Shown: positions 53,361 to 62,449 of the stretch, piece after piece
Position numbering within the stretch: position 1 is the stretch's first letter
Layout of the letters: every line of letters begins with the position of its first letter
Assembly: GCF_009467805.1 (NCBI RefSeq)
Contig: NZ_WIAY01000002.1
Coordinates: 186,001 to 250,000, forward strand
From: Stenotrophomonas nematodicola
GTDB lineage: Bacteria > Pseudomonadota > Gammaproteobacteria > Xanthomonadales > Xanthomonadaceae
Reading direction: 5' to 3'
DNA length: 64,000 nucleotides
Translations under genes and position numbers: made by a program
Notes under the pieces: generated by a model
What the model was told of the DNA's origin: nothing
Databases searched by the model: none
Seen by the model: the letters and a program-made list of their open reading frames with translations, nothing else

Positions 53361-53636
53361 ATGTACAGCCGCTTCTTCCAGTTCAACCAGTTCCGCTCCC
53401 TGTTTGCCCCGCGCAAGCCGCGTCACCCGTTGGTGCGCGTTGCGGTCGGCCTGCTGGGCCTGGCGATCCTGGCCGCATTGGTGTTCGTGGGCGTGTTCGT
53501 CGGTGCGGCGATGATCATCGCCGGCGTGGCGTGGAAGCTGCTTGCCCAGCGCAAGAGCGCTCGCCCGGCCCCGTCGCAGGTGATGGACGGTGAGTATCGC
53601 GTGGTGCGCAAGCCGGCCCTGCCGCTGTCGCGCTGA
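53361..53636 (+). CDS. Small single-helix membrane protein, function unknown
   Basis: 91 aa from the ATG at 53361 (MYSRFFQFNQFRSLFAPRKPRHPLVR). An upstream in-frame ATG at 53304 would add 19 residues, and neither has a clear Shine-Dalgarno. A strongly hydrophobic region (about 28-58, VAVGLLGLAILAALVFVGVFVGAAMIIAGVAWKLL) is flanked by basic residues on both sides, consistent with one long or two short membrane helices and a cytoplasmic basic tail. I recognise no function. Confidence 0.65.
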   Translation: MYSRFFQFNQFRSLFAPRKPRHPLVRVAVGLLGLAILAALVFVGVFVGAAMIIAGVAWKLLAQRKSARPAPSQVMDGEYRVVRKPALPLSR

Positions 53637-53761
53637 TCCGCTGCACGGCCCGCACCTGCGGGCCTGCCCTGCCCTGACGCTGTCGACGTGCCACGCTTGG
53701 CATGACACGTCGTGCACGCACGATCTAGACTGCCGCGACCCTTCCATGACAGGACGCGAGC

Positions 53762-54469
53762 ATGACCGATGTAATCCCCACGCCCGTGCCGCCGCGCATT
53801 CCGGTTGCCGGCGGCGGAACGTTCCCGGTGCGTCGCATCTACTGTGTGGGCCGCAATTTCGCCGACCATGCGCGTGAGATGGGGGCAGCCGTGCCGGCCG
53901 CCGACGACCGCGGCCGCCCAATGTTCTTCAGCAAGCCGGCCGACGCGATCGTGGTCGGCCACGACGATGTGATCCCCTACCCGCCGGCCACCAGCGACCT
54001 GCACCACGAGGTGGAACTGGTGGTGGCCATCGGCCGCGATGCGCCGGCAGGCCTGCTGCCGGTGGAACAGGCCGAGGCGCTGGTGTTCGGCTATGGCGTC
54101 GGCCTGGACCTGACCCGTCGCGACCTGCAGGCGGCCGCCAAGGCCAAGGGCCACCCCTGGGACAGCGCCAAGGGCTTCGATCACTCCGCCCCGGTGAGCG
54201 AACTGGTGCCGGCCGGTGAAGTGGGCGATCTTGCCGCGCTCAATCTGTCGCTGGAAATCAACGGTGAGGTGCGCCAGCAGTCGCTGCTGGACCAGATGAT
54301 CTGGAACGTGCCGGAAATCCTGCACGAGCTGTCCAAACTGTGGGCGCTGCGTGCGGGCGATCTGGTGTTCATGGGCACGCCTGCGGGTGTGGCCGCGCTG
54401 CACCCGGGCGATCGTTTCAGCGCGCGCCTGGAGAATGTCGCCGAACGCCACGGCGTCATCGCCGGATGA
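53762..54469 (+). CDS. Fumarylacetoacetate hydrolase-family protein
   Basis: Metal-dependent C-C hydrolase/isomerase-type protein (235 aa) covering the whole FAH catalytic fold. [15 protein letters not shown] (about 27-41), [10 protein letters not shown], and the metal-binding acidic cluster [14 protein letters not shown] (about 81-94) are present, with [14 protein letters not shown] and [17 protein letters not shown] further on. Members include acylpyruvases, 2-hydroxyhepta-dienedioate isomerases and oxaloacetate decarboxylases; this short single-domain form is closest to the acylpyruvase/YcgM type. Neighbours do not settle the substrate. Confidence 0.9.
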   Translation: MTDVIPTPVPPRIPVAGGGTFPVRRIYCVGRNFADHAREMGAAVPAADDRGRPMFFSKPADAIVVGHDDVIPYPPATSDLHHEVELVVAIGRDAPAGLLPVEQAEALVFGYGVGLDLTRRDLQAAAKAKGHPWDSAKGFDHSAPVSELVPAGEVGDLAALNLSLEINGEVRQQSLLDQMIWNVPEILHELSKLWALRAGDLVFMGTPAGVAALHPGDRFSARLENVAERHGVIAG

Positions 54470-54524
54470 CAACCGCTGCGTTACGCTGCGGCGTCCTTTG
54501 ATCCCCCCGCGACAGGAGAACCCG

Positions 54525-54929
54525 ATGGGAATGATTACCGAGTTCAAGGAATTCGCCATGCGTGGCAACGTCATCGACCTGGCGGTCGGTGTCGTCATCG
54601 GTGCCGCGTTCGGCAAGATCGTCACCGCACTGGTGGACAAGATCATCATGCCGCCGCTGGGCTGGCTGATCGGGCGGGTGGATTTCTCGCAGTTGGCCTG
54701 GACCTTGGCCCCGGCACGACCGGGAGCGGACGGCAAGGAAATTCCCGCAGTGGTGATCGGCTACGGCGATTTCCTCAACACGCTGGTGCAGTTCGTGATC
54801 GTGGCCTTCGCGATCTTCCTGGTGGTGAAGGTGATCAATCGCCTGGCCCGCAAGAAGGAAGCCGCCCCGGCCGCGCCGGCCGAAGAAGTGCTGCTGCTGC
54901 GCGAGATCCGCGACACCCTGAAAAAGTAA
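54525..54929 (+). CDS. mscL: Large-conductance mechanosensitive channel MscL
   Basis: Homopentameric inner-membrane emergency valve (134 aa). The N-terminal amphipathic helix [33 protein letters not shown] is highly conserved. TM1 is about 14-45 and TM2 about 75-100 ([25 protein letters not shown]), followed by the cytoplasmic helix [15 protein letters not shown]. The periplasmic loop is slightly long and proline-rich. AGGAGA lies 6 nt before the ATG at 54525. A strong terminator follows. Confidence 0.98.
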   Translation: MGMITEFKEFAMRGNVIDLAVGVVIGAAFGKIVTALVDKIIMPPLGWLIGRVDFSQLAWTLAPARPGADGKEIPAVVIGYGDFLNTLVQFVIVAFAIFLVVKVINRLARKKEAAPAAPAEEVLLLREIRDTLKK

Positions 54930-54966
54930 GCCGCACGCCGGCCAACGGCTGGTACCGACCGGCATC

Positions 54967-54994
54967 CGAAAGCCCCGCTCCGGCGGGGCTTTCG
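54967..54994 (+). terminator. Hairpin terminator after mscL
   Basis: A perfect 12-bp stem (54967-54978 / 54983-54994, CGAAAGCCCCGC and complement) with a TCCG loop. The stem's own AAA/TTT supplies a short U-run, so it can act on either strand. It lies 37 nt after the mscL stop. Confidence 0.8.
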
Positions 54995-55096
54995 CGTAGG
55001 GCAAGCAGCGTCCGCCGGACCATGACCTCCCGCCCATGTGCCGGGCCGGCAGGCTGCTAAGCTCGGATGCTTCCGCCCCGTTTCCGGAGTTCGTCC

Positions 55097-56512
55097 ATGC
55101 GTCGCCGCGTTCTTGCCATCGCATCCACCCTTGCCCTGCTGGCAGGGCCCGCCTTCGCCGCGCCGACGACTTTGCCGCCCGCGTCGCTGGCCACCGCCGC
55201 CGAGCTGCGCGAGCAGGCGCTGAAGGACGACACCGGCTGGAAGGTCGTGGAGTCGCTCACTACCGAGATCGGGCCGCGCATCGCCGGCAGCGAGGCCGAC
55301 GCGCGCGCGGTGGCCTGGGCGGTGGCCAAATTCAAGGCGTTGGGCTTTGACAAGGTGTGGACCGAGCCGGTCACCTTCCCCAAGTGGGAGCGCCGCAGCG
55401 AGCACGCCGAAGTGACCGGTACGCACGCCCAGCCGCTGACCATCACCGCACTGGGCGGCAGCCCGGGCGGCACGGTCGAGGCCGAGGTGGTGCGCTTCGC
55501 CGACCTGGCCGCCCTTCAGGCGGCACCGGCCGGCTCGCTCACCGGCAAGATCGCCTTCGTTGATTACCAGATGACCGCGTACCGCGATGGCCGCGACTAC
55601 GGCAATGGCGGCGCAGTGCGCAGCAAGGGGCCCTCCGAGGCGATCCGCAAGGGAGCGATCGGCTTTGTGATGCGCTCGGCGGGCACTGATTCACACCGCG
55701 TGCCGCATACCGGCATCACCCGCTTCGACGACGGCCTGACGCCGGTACCGGCGGCCGCCTTGTCGGTGCCCGACGCCAACCAGCTGGCGCGCCTGCTCGC
55801 GCTTGGCCCGACCACGCTCAAGATCAGCTTGGACTGCGGCTGGGATGGCAAGGCCACCTCATACAACGTGATCGGCGAGATCACCGGTCGCAGCCTGCCC
55901 AAGGAAGTGGTGGTGATCGGTGGCCACCTCGATTCCTGGGACCTGGGCACCGGCGCGGTCGATGATGGCGCCGGCGTGGGCATCACGATGGCCGCCGGCC
56001 ACCTGATCGGCCAGCTCAAGCAGGCACCGAAGCGCACCATCCGCGTGGTGGCCTTCGCCAACGAGGAACAGGGTCTGTACGGCGGCAAGGCCTATGCGGA
56101 GGCGCACGCCAAGGACGTGGTCCGGCACCAGCTCGCCGCCGAAAGCGATTTCGGCGCCGGCCGCATCTACGCGTTCAACACCGGCTCACCGAACCCGGCC
56201 GAGTCGCGTGAGGCGACCCGGCAGATCGCCGAGGTGCTCAAGCCGCTGGGCATCGAGTATGCGCCGGACAAGGGCGGCCCGGGCCCGGACGTCGGTCCGC
56301 TGGCCGCCAAGGGCGGTGCATGGGCCTGGCTGGCGCAGGACGGCAGCGACTACTTCCACCTGCATCACACCGCCGACGACACGCTGGACAAGATCGACCC
56401 GGCCGCGCTGGCGCAGAACGTAGCCGCCTATACCGTCTTTGCCTACCTCGCGGCCGAGGCCGACGGCAGTTTCGGCAGCGAAGCCAAGCCGACCACGCCG
56501 CCGAACGAGTGA
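55097..56512 (+). CDS. Exported M28-family metallopeptidase with PA domain
   Basis: Periplasmic or secreted di-zinc peptidase (471 aa). Signal peptide about 1-21 (ending FAA) from the ATG at 55097. A PA-like insert (about 110-245, FADLAALQAAPAGSLTGKIAFVDYQM) precedes the catalytic core with GGHLDSWDLGTGAVDDGAG (zinc His and bridging Asp, about 280-298), FANEEQGLYGG (catalytic Glu), ESDFGAGRIYAF and DYFHLHHTADDTLDKID (last zinc His). The arrangement matches carboxypeptidase Q-like/M28 aminopeptidases of Xanthomonadaceae. Role: peptide scavenging, by family. Confidence 0.93.
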   Translation: MRRRVLAIASTLALLAGPAFAAPTTLPPASLATAAELREQALKDDTGWKVVESLTTEIGPRIAGSEADARAVAWAVAKFKALGFDKVWTEPVTFPKWERRSEHAEVTGTHAQPLTITALGGSPGGTVEAEVVRFADLAALQAAPAGSLTGKIAFVDYQMTAYRDGRDYGNGGAVRSKGPSEAIRKGAIGFVMRSAGTDSHRVPHTGITRFDDGLTPVPAAALSVPDANQLARLLALGPTTLKISLDCGWDGKATSYNVIGEITGRSLPKEVVVIGGHLDSWDLGTGAVDDGAGVGITMAAGHLIGQLKQAPKRTIRVVAFANEEQGLYGGKAYAEAHAKDVVRHQLAAESDFGAGRIYAFNTGSPNPAESREATRQIAEVLKPLGIEYAPDKGGPGPDVGPLAAKGGAWAWLAQDGSDYFHLHHTADDTLDKIDPAALAQNVAAYTVFAYLAAEADGSFGSEAKPTTPPNE

Positions 56513-56550
56513 CGGCCCGGTGCGGCGGCCCATGCTCGCCGCACCTCAAA

Positions 56551-56581
56551 AAAAAAGCCCGACCGCGAACGGTCGGGCTAC
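56551..56581 (-). terminator. GTAG-headed intrinsic terminator of the minus-strand methyltransferase operon
   Basis: AGCCCGACCG (56556-56565) and CGGTCGGGCT (56570-56579) form a perfect 10-bp stem with a CGAA loop. On the minus strand the stem is followed by eight U and begins with GTAG (56581-56578), the SMAG-type head. It stands about 250 nt beyond the methyltransferase stop, and 43 nt after the M28 gene on the other strand. Confidence 0.85.
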
Positions 56582-56583
56582 CG

Positions 56584-56831
56584 GGATTGCATCACACCCC
56601 ACGCGGTGAATGCCGCAGTCTTACGTACGTCCGGACAAGCGGATCGCCGCGCTGGGTGGGTGTCTCTCCTCACCTACGCAACGCAGCACCGCCGTCACAC
56701 TGTGCGTGGAATGGAATCCACTTCACCATGCGAAAAGTCCGAATCGAATGTAGTCACAGCCAGTTCGGTGGAACCGATCACAACATGGAGCGGCGCGCTC
56801 GTGTGCGCTACCCGTAAAACAGGTGCCGCGA
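56584..56831 (-). other. Gene-free 250-bp stretch ahead of the terminator
   Basis: No convincing reading frame on either strand. On the minus strand it forms either a long 3' UTR of the methyltransferase mRNA or an independent small RNA ending at the strong terminator. A small hairpin GTGGAATGGAATCCAC lies near 56705-56720. Base composition is noticeably less GC-rich than in the flanking genes. Confidence 0.4.
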
Positions 56832-57671
56832 TCACCCCTTGCGGCCGTACCAATGCGACAGCAGCACCGCCGTGGCCGAGGCCACGTTGAGGCTTTCCAC
56901 GGCGCCACTGCCGGGAATGGAGACCTGCAGATCGCAGTCCTGCGCGAGGTCGCGGTCCATGCCCTCGCCTTCGGCCCCCATGACATACACCAGGCGCTCG
57001 GGCAGCGCGGCCGCGAACAGGTTGTCGCCACCGTCCACCAGCGTCGCCGCCAGCCCGAAGCCGGCAGCACGCAGCTGCGACATCGCCTGCGGCAGCTCCG
57101 GCAGGCGTACCAGCGGCACCGCTTCGGCGCCGCCTTCGGCCACGCGTGCGGCGGCACCGGACAGCGCCAGCGTCGCACCCGGCGGCAACAGCAGGCCGGC
57201 CACGCCAAAGTGCGCGGCCGAGCGCAGAATCGCGCCGAAGTTGTGTGGGTTGCCCACCCCGTCCAGCCACAGTGCCAGCACCGGGCCGCTCGTCGGCAGC
57301 GTGTCCAGCCACTCGGCCAGGGACAGCATCGGCGCACGCACCACATCGGCGACGACGCCTTCGTGGTGGGTGGTCGCGGCGAGCTTGTTGAGATCGCCCT
57401 CCTCCACCACGCGGTAGCCGACGCGGTTGGCCACGCACCACTTCAGCATCGGCTGCAGGCGCGGAATCAGCGACTCGGCCAGGTACAGCTTGCGCAGCGC
57501 CTGTGGGCGGCGCTCGAACAGCGCCTGCACGGCGTTCCAGCCGTACAGACGCAGTTCGTCATTGCCACGGCCCGGCGGCGGCGGGCTGCCGCCCTGCTCG
57601 CGCGGCGGCAACGGGGTGGCCCGCGGCGGTCGCGCCGACGGGCGGCGGGCATTTTTCCAGGGATCATTCAC
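56832..57671 (-). CDS. SpoU/TrmH-family RNA 2'-O-methyltransferase
   Basis: SPOUT-class, SAM-dependent rRNA or tRNA methyltransferase (279 aa). The N-terminal substrate-binding domain (about 40-115, LRLYGWNAVQALFERRPQALRKLYLAE) follows a Pro/Arg-rich lead. The knotted catalytic domain shows motif 1 LDGVGNPHNFGAILRSAAHFG, motif 2 VMGAEGEGM and motif 3 IPGSGAVESLNVASATAVLL. The most sensible start is GTG 57671, overlapping the AGCS symporter stop by 8 bp; the longer frame to 57731 lies inside that gene. Could be RlmB-like; the modified position is not determinable here. Confidence 0.88.
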   Translation of the reverse strand: MNDPWKNARRPSARPPRATPLPPREQGGSPPPPGRGNDELRLYGWNAVQALFERRPQALRKLYLAESLIPRLQPMLKWCVANRVGYRVVEEGDLNKLAATTHHEGVVADVVRAPMLSLAEWLDTLPTSGPVLALWLDGVGNPHNFGAILRSAAHFGVAGLLLPPGATLALSGAAARVAEGGAEAVPLVRLPELPQAMSQLRAAGFGLAATLVDGGDNLFAAALPERLVYVMGAEGEGMDRDLAQDCDLQVSIPGSGAVESLNVASATAVLLSHWYGRKG

Positions 57672-59181
57672 TACAGGACTGCTCCAGCTTGCGTTGACGC
57701 CAGAAGTCGGCGTTCTTGATGCCCAGGGCATCGGGGTCGAAGATCGGGTCGAGGCCGAGCTTCTTCTGTCGTTCGTAATCGCGCAGGGCCAGCATGGCCG
57801 GCTTCTGCACGATCAGGATGGCGATGATGTTCAACCAGGCCATCAGGCCCACGCCGATGTCGCCCAGCGCCCACGCCAGCGTGGCGTTGTGGAACGCACC
57901 GAACACCACCATGCCGATGATGCCCAGACGCAGCAGCAGCACGGTGGCCGGGCGCTTGCGGTTGTGGTTGATGTAGCTGAGGTTGGTCTCGGCCATGTAG
58001 TAATAGGCCATGATCGTGGTGAAGGCGAAGAAGAAGATCGCCACCGACACGAACGACGCCCCCCATCCCGGCAGCACCGCTTCCACGCCCGCCTGCGCAT
58101 ACCCGGCACCTTCCGGGATACCGGCCAGGCCCTGGAAGATCGGCTCGGCACCGGCCACCGGGGAGTACACGTTGTAGGTGCCGCTGGCCAGGATCAGGAA
58201 CGCAGTGGCCGTGCACACCATCATGGTGTCGAAGTAGATCGCGAAGGCCTGCACGTACCCCTGCTTGGCGGGGTGCGAGACCTCCGAGGCCGCGGCGGCA
58301 TGCGGCCCGGAACCCTGGCCCGCCTCGTTGGCATAGATGCCGCGCTTGATGCCCCACTCCACCGCCAGGCCCATCATCGCGCCGAACGCGGCATGGGTAC
58401 CGAAGGCGCTGTTGAAGATGATGCCGAACATGTCCGGCACGCGGTCGTAGTTGATGATCATGATGGCGATGGCCATCAGGATGAACCCGGCGGCCATGAA
58501 CGGCACCACCACTTCGGCGAAGTTGGCGATGCGCTTGACGCCGCCGAAGATCACCACGCCCAGCAGCAGCGACACCACGATACCGATGCCAAGCTTCAGC
58601 GCCTGCGCCGATTCCATGCCCATCACCTGGCCGTCCAGCGGCCCGCACAGCGCACCGCCGCGGCAGGCATTGATGATGCTGTCGGCGATCGCATTGGCCT
58701 GCACGCCCGGCATCAGGAAGCCGGCAGCGATGATCGTGGCGCCGGCGAAGGCCAGCGCGTACCACTTCAGGCCCATCGCTTTTTCGATGTAATAGGCCGG
58801 ACCGCCGCGGTAGCGGCCTTCGGCATCCTTGGTCTTGTAGATCTGCGCCAGGGTGCACTCGACGTAGGAGGTCGATGCACCAAGGAAGCCCATCACCCAC
58901 ATCCAGAAGATCGCGCCGGGGCCACCGAAGGCGATCGCGGTGGCCACGCCGGCGATGTTGCCGATGCCCATGCGCCCGGCCATCGACATGGCCAGCGCCT
59001 GGAACGACGACACGCCTGCGTCGGACTTCTCGCCCCGGACGGTCAGGCGACACATCTCGAAGAACCCGCGGATCTGCATGAACCGGGTGCGGACACTGAA
59101 GAACAGGCCAGCGGCCAGGCACACGAAGATCAGTGCCTTGCTCCAGATGATGCCATTGATGAAATGTACAGCTGCTTCCAC
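57664..59181 (-). CDS. Sodium:alanine/glycine symporter (AGCS family)
   Basis: Inner-membrane amino acid:Na+ symporter (505 aa) with about 10-11 helices. FQALAMSMAGRMGIGNIAGVATAIAFGGPGAIFWMW (about 60-95) is the family signature, and AVEWGIKRGIYANEAGQGSGPHAAAA (about 283-308) is the conserved second half. A GTG start at 59181 has GGAGAG 6 nt upstream; no ATG fits. It is followed by the RNA methyltransferase, whose start lies inside its last codons. Confidence 0.94.
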   Translation of the reverse strand: MEAAVHFINGIIWSKALIFVCLAAGLFFSVRTRFMQIRGFFEMCRLTVRGEKSDAGVSSFQALAMSMAGRMGIGNIAGVATAIAFGGPGAIFWMWVMGFLGASTSYVECTLAQIYKTKDAEGRYRGGPAYYIEKAMGLKWYALAFAGATIIAAGFLMPGVQANAIADSIINACRGGALCGPLDGQVMGMESAQALKLGIGIVVSLLLGVVIFGGVKRIANFAEVVVPFMAAGFILMAIAIMIINYDRVPDMFGIIFNSAFGTHAAFGAMMGLAVEWGIKRGIYANEAGQGSGPHAAAASEVSHPAKQGYVQAFAIYFDTMMVCTATAFLILASGTYNVYSPVAGAEPIFQGLAGIPEGAGYAQAGVEAVLPGWGASFVSVAIFFFAFTTIMAYYYMAETNLSYINHNRKRPATVLLLRLGIIGMVVFGAFHNATLAWALGDIGVGLMAWLNIIAILIVQKPAMLALRDYERQKKLGLDPIFDPDALGIKNADFWRQRKLEQSCSE

Positions 59182-59295
59182 GCGCTCTCTCCAGTCGGCG
59201 GAAAAAAGGAACGTCCCCGTCGGCTGGGAGGACCGGGTTGATTCTCCACGATCCGCGCCGGCCTGCGTAGTGGCAATTTCGATGAATGGGCGGTG

Positions 59296-59317
59296 GGCGC
59301 GGCCCGCAGGCCGCGCC
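59296..59317 (-). terminator. GC-rich hairpin after the RND pump gene
   Basis: GGCGCGGCC (59296-59304) pairs perfectly with GGCCGCGCC (59309-59317), 4-nt loop. It begins 6 nt after the RND permease stop on the minus strand. No U-run follows, so termination is plausible but not certain. Confidence 0.5.
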
Positions 59318-59323
59318 GATGCC

Positions 59324-62300
59324 TCAGGCGTGCCCGCCCACCGACGGGGTGTCCGCCTCCTGCCTGGCCAGCTCGCGCGCCACCGCTTCGGGTGAACGCG
59401 TGTAGGGGGCCAGCAGCGAGTAGAACGCGGGCACCACGAACAGAGACAGGAAGGTGGAGACGGTGACGCCGAAGATCACCACGATGCCGATGGTGCCGCG
59501 GCTGGCCGAACCGGGCCCGCCGGCGACCACCAGCGGGATCGCGCCGACCACGGTGGCGATGGAGGTCATCAGGATCGGGCGCAGGCGCACCATCGCCGAT
59601 TCGACGATGGCCTGGTGCACGTCGCGGCCCTCGTCACGGAGCTGGTTGGCGAACTCCACGATCAGGATGCCGTTCTTGGCGGCCAGGCCGACCAGCATCA
59701 CGATGCCGATCTGACTGAACAGATTGATCGTGCCGCCGCTGACGTACAGCCCCAGCAGCGCGCCGAGCACGCCCAGCGGCACAGTCAGCATGATCACCAG
59801 CGGGTGGATGAAGCTCTCGAACTGGGCGGCCAGCACCAGGTACACCACCAGCAGCGCCATCGCGAAGGTCAGCAGCACCGCGCTGCCGGCGTTCTGGTAC
59901 TCGCGCGACTCGCCCTTCCAGTCGATCTGCGCATGCTGCGGCAGTTCCTCGCGGGCGGTCTGCTGGGCCCAGGCGATGGCCTCGCCCAGCGGATAGCCCG
60001 GCGCCAGGCCGGCGCTGATGGTGATCGAGCGCAGCCGGTTGAACCGGTTGAGGTTGCCGGCCTCGGCCACTTCGCTGAGCGTGACCAGGTTGGACAGCGG
60101 GATCAGCGCACCGTTGGCGGCCCGCACCCGGATCGCGGCCAGGTCGTCCGGCGAAGCACGACCGTCGCGGCCGGCCTGGACCAGCACGTCGTACTCTTCG
60201 CCGTTGTCGACGAAGGTGGTGACGCGACGCGACCCCATCATCGTCTCCAGCGCGCTGCCGATCGCGGTGACCGACACGCCCAGGTCGGCCGCACGCTGGC
60301 GGTTGATGTTGACCCGCATCTGCGGGCGGGTTTCCTTGTAGTCCGAATCGGCGCCGACCAGACCGGGGTTGTCGGCCATGCGCAGCAGCATGCGGTCCCG
60401 CCACTGGGCGATCTCGGCATACTCGGGGCCGCCGAGGACGATCTGGAACGGCTGGCCCTGGCTGCGCACCAGACCGCCGCCGACCTGGGTGCGCACGCGC
60501 ACGCCGCGCAGGTCGTTGAGGTGGGTCTGCAGATCGGCCGCCACATCCGGGGTGGACACATCGCGCTGGCGCCACGGCTGCAGGAACACGCTGATGCGGC
60601 CGGTATGCATTTCCTCGCTGGCACCGAAGCCACCGGGGACGCGCGGATTGGCGCGCACGATCGGCTTGTCCTCGCCGACGAAGCCGGACACGATCTTCTC
60701 CACCTGCTGGACCTGGCCGACCGTGTAGTCGAAGCCGGCACCTTCGGGGCCATCGATCATGATCTGGAACGAGCCGCGGTCTTCGGCCGGCGCCAGCTCG
60801 GATGGCAGCAGCTTCAGCAGCGCCGCGCTGGCCAGCAGCGACAGCACCATCACCACGATGTAGATCCAGGTGCGCCCGACATGGGCGTCAAGCACCCGAC
60901 CGTACGCGGCCGACAGGCGGTCCAGGTTGCGGTTGATCACCCCATGCAGGCCGCGCGGCGGCTGGCCGGCATGCGGCTTGAGCAGCTTGGAGGCCATCAT
61001 CGGGGTCAGCGTCAGCGACACGAACGCGGACAACGCCACGGCCGCCGCGAGCGCCACGGCCAGTTCGCGGAACAGGCGGCCGGTGTTGCCTTCAAGGAAG
61101 CCGACCGGCAGGAACACGGCCACCAGCACCGCCGTGGTGGCGATCACCGCGAAAGCGACCTGCGCGGTACCGCGTTTGGAGGCGACCAGGGGCGGTTCGC
61201 CGAGATCGATGCGGCGCTGGACGTTCTCCACCACCACGATGGCGTCATCCACCACCAGGCCGATACACAGCACCAGCGCCAGCAGGGTGAGCAGGTTGAT
61301 CGAGAAGCCGAAGGCGTACAGCGCGATGAAGGCGGCCACCAGGCACACCGGCACCGTCACGGCGGGAATCAGTGCGGCGCGGAAGCTGCCGAGGAACAGC
61401 CAGATCACCGCCAGCACCAGCAGCATCGCCTCGACCAGCGTGGCGTACACGCGGTCCACCGCCGCTTCGATGAAGGTGGTGTTGTCGAAGGCGACGAAGA
61501 TCCGCGTACCCTGCGGCAGCGTGCTGCCGATGCGTTCGGCTTCCTCGCGGGCCTCGCGCGCCACGTCCAGCGCATTGGCGGTGGAGGTCTTGACGATGCC
61601 CAGGCCGATGTTGGGCTCGCCATTGCTGCGGTAATAGGCGCGGCGTTCGGACGAGGCCAGCTCGATCCTGGCCACATCGCCCATGCGTACCACGTAACCG
61701 TCGGCGCCCTTGCCCAGCGGAATGCCGGCAAAGTCCTCGGGTTTGACGTAGTTGCGTTCCACGCGCAGGGTGAAATCGCGGTCAGCCGATTCAATCCGCC
61801 CCGCCGGCAGCTCCACGTTCTCGTTGCGCAGCGCGGTTTCGACATCGCCCACGGTCAGGCCGCGCGCGGCGAGCTGGTCGCGGTCCAGCCAGATCCGCAT
61901 CGCATAGCGCTGGCGGCCGCCGATACGCACCTGCGCCACGCCGTCCAGGCTGGAGAAGCGGTCAACCACGTAGCGGTCGGCATAGTCGCTCAGTTCCAGC
62001 GTGTCCATCGTGGTCGAGCTCATGTTGAGCCAGATGATGGGGTCGGCGTCGCTTTCGACCTTCGCGATCTCCGGTGGCCGCGCCTCTTCGGGCATGCGGT
62101 CGGCGACCCGGCTGACCGCGTCGCGGACGTCATTGGCGGCCGCTTCGATGTCGCGGTTGGAGGTGAACTCGATGCTGACCTGCGCGCGGCCGTTGGAACT
62201 GCGCGCGTTGATGGTGTCGATGCCCTCGATGCCGGCGAGTGCGTCTTCCAGCACCTGGGTGATGCGGCTTTCGATCACCGCCGCGGAGGCGCCGGTGTAG

Positions 62301-62449
62301 TCCACCGACACCGACACGATCGGCGGATCGATGGCCGGCAGCTCGCGCAGCGTCAGGCGGGTGAACGACATGATGCCCAGCACGACGAGCAGCAGGCTCA
62401 TCACCACGGCAAATACCGGGCGCTGGATGGAGACGTCGGAGAGTTTCAT
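59324..62449 (-). CDS. RND multidrug efflux permease (HAE1 family)
   Basis: Trimeric proton-driven inner-membrane pump (1041 aa), full length for the family. N-terminal MKLSDVSIQRPVFAVVMSLLLVVLGIMSF is TM1; two large periplasmic loops follow TM1 and TM7. The proton-relay aspartate pair is in IGLVVDDAIVVVENVQRRIDLG (TM4, about 403-424), and GFLEGNTGRLFRELAVALAAAVALSAFVSL lies in TM6. The start ATG overlaps the stop of the membrane-fusion gene (ATGA). No outer-membrane TolC-type gene follows, so it would share one encoded elsewhere. Substrate unknown. Confidence 0.95.
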   Translation of the reverse strand: MKLSDVSIQRPVFAVVMSLLLVVLGIMSFTRLTLRELPAIDPPIVSVSVDYTGASAAVIESRITQVLEDALAGIEGIDTINARSSNGRAQVSIEFTSNRDIEAAANDVRDAVSRVADRMPEEARPPEIAKVESDADPIIWLNMSSTTMDTLELSDYADRYVVDRFSSLDGVAQVRIGGRQRYAMRIWLDRDQLAARGLTVGDVETALRNENVELPAGRIESADRDFTLRVERNYVKPEDFAGIPLGKGADGYVVRMGDVARIELASSERRAYYRSNGEPNIGLGIVKTSTANALDVAREAREEAERIGSTLPQGTRIFVAFDNTTFIEAAVDRVYATLVEAMLLVLAVIWLFLGSFRAALIPAVTVPVCLVAAFIALYAFGFSINLLTLLALVLCIGLVVDDAIVVVENVQRRIDLGEPPLVASKRGTAQVAFAVIATTAVLVAVFLPVGFLEGNTGRLFRELAVALAAAVALSAFVSLTLTPMMASKLLKPHAGQPPRGLHGVINRNLDRLSAAYGRVLDAHVGRTWIYIVVMVLSLLASAALLKLLPSELAPAEDRGSFQIMIDGPEGAGFDYTVGQVQQVEKIVSGFVGEDKPIVRANPRVPGGFGASEEMHTGRISVFLQPWRQRDVSTPDVAADLQTHLNDLRGVRVRTQVGGGLVRSQGQPFQIVLGGPEYAEIAQWRDRMLLRMADNPGLVGADSDYKETRPQMRVNINRQRAADLGVSVTAIGSALETMMGSRRVTTFVDNGEEYDVLVQAGRDGRASPDDLAAIRVRAANGALIPLSNLVTLSEVAEAGNLNRFNRLRSITISAGLAPGYPLGEAIAWAQQTAREELPQHAQIDWKGESREYQNAGSAVLLTFAMALLVVYLVLAAQFESFIHPLVIMLTVPLGVLGALLGLYVSGGTINLFSQIGIVMLVGLAAKNGILIVEFANQLRDEGRDVHQAIVESAMVRLRPILMTSIATVVGAIPLVVAGGPGSASRGTIGIVVIFGVTVSTFLSLFVVPAFYSLLAPYTRSPEAVARELARQEADTPSVGGHA

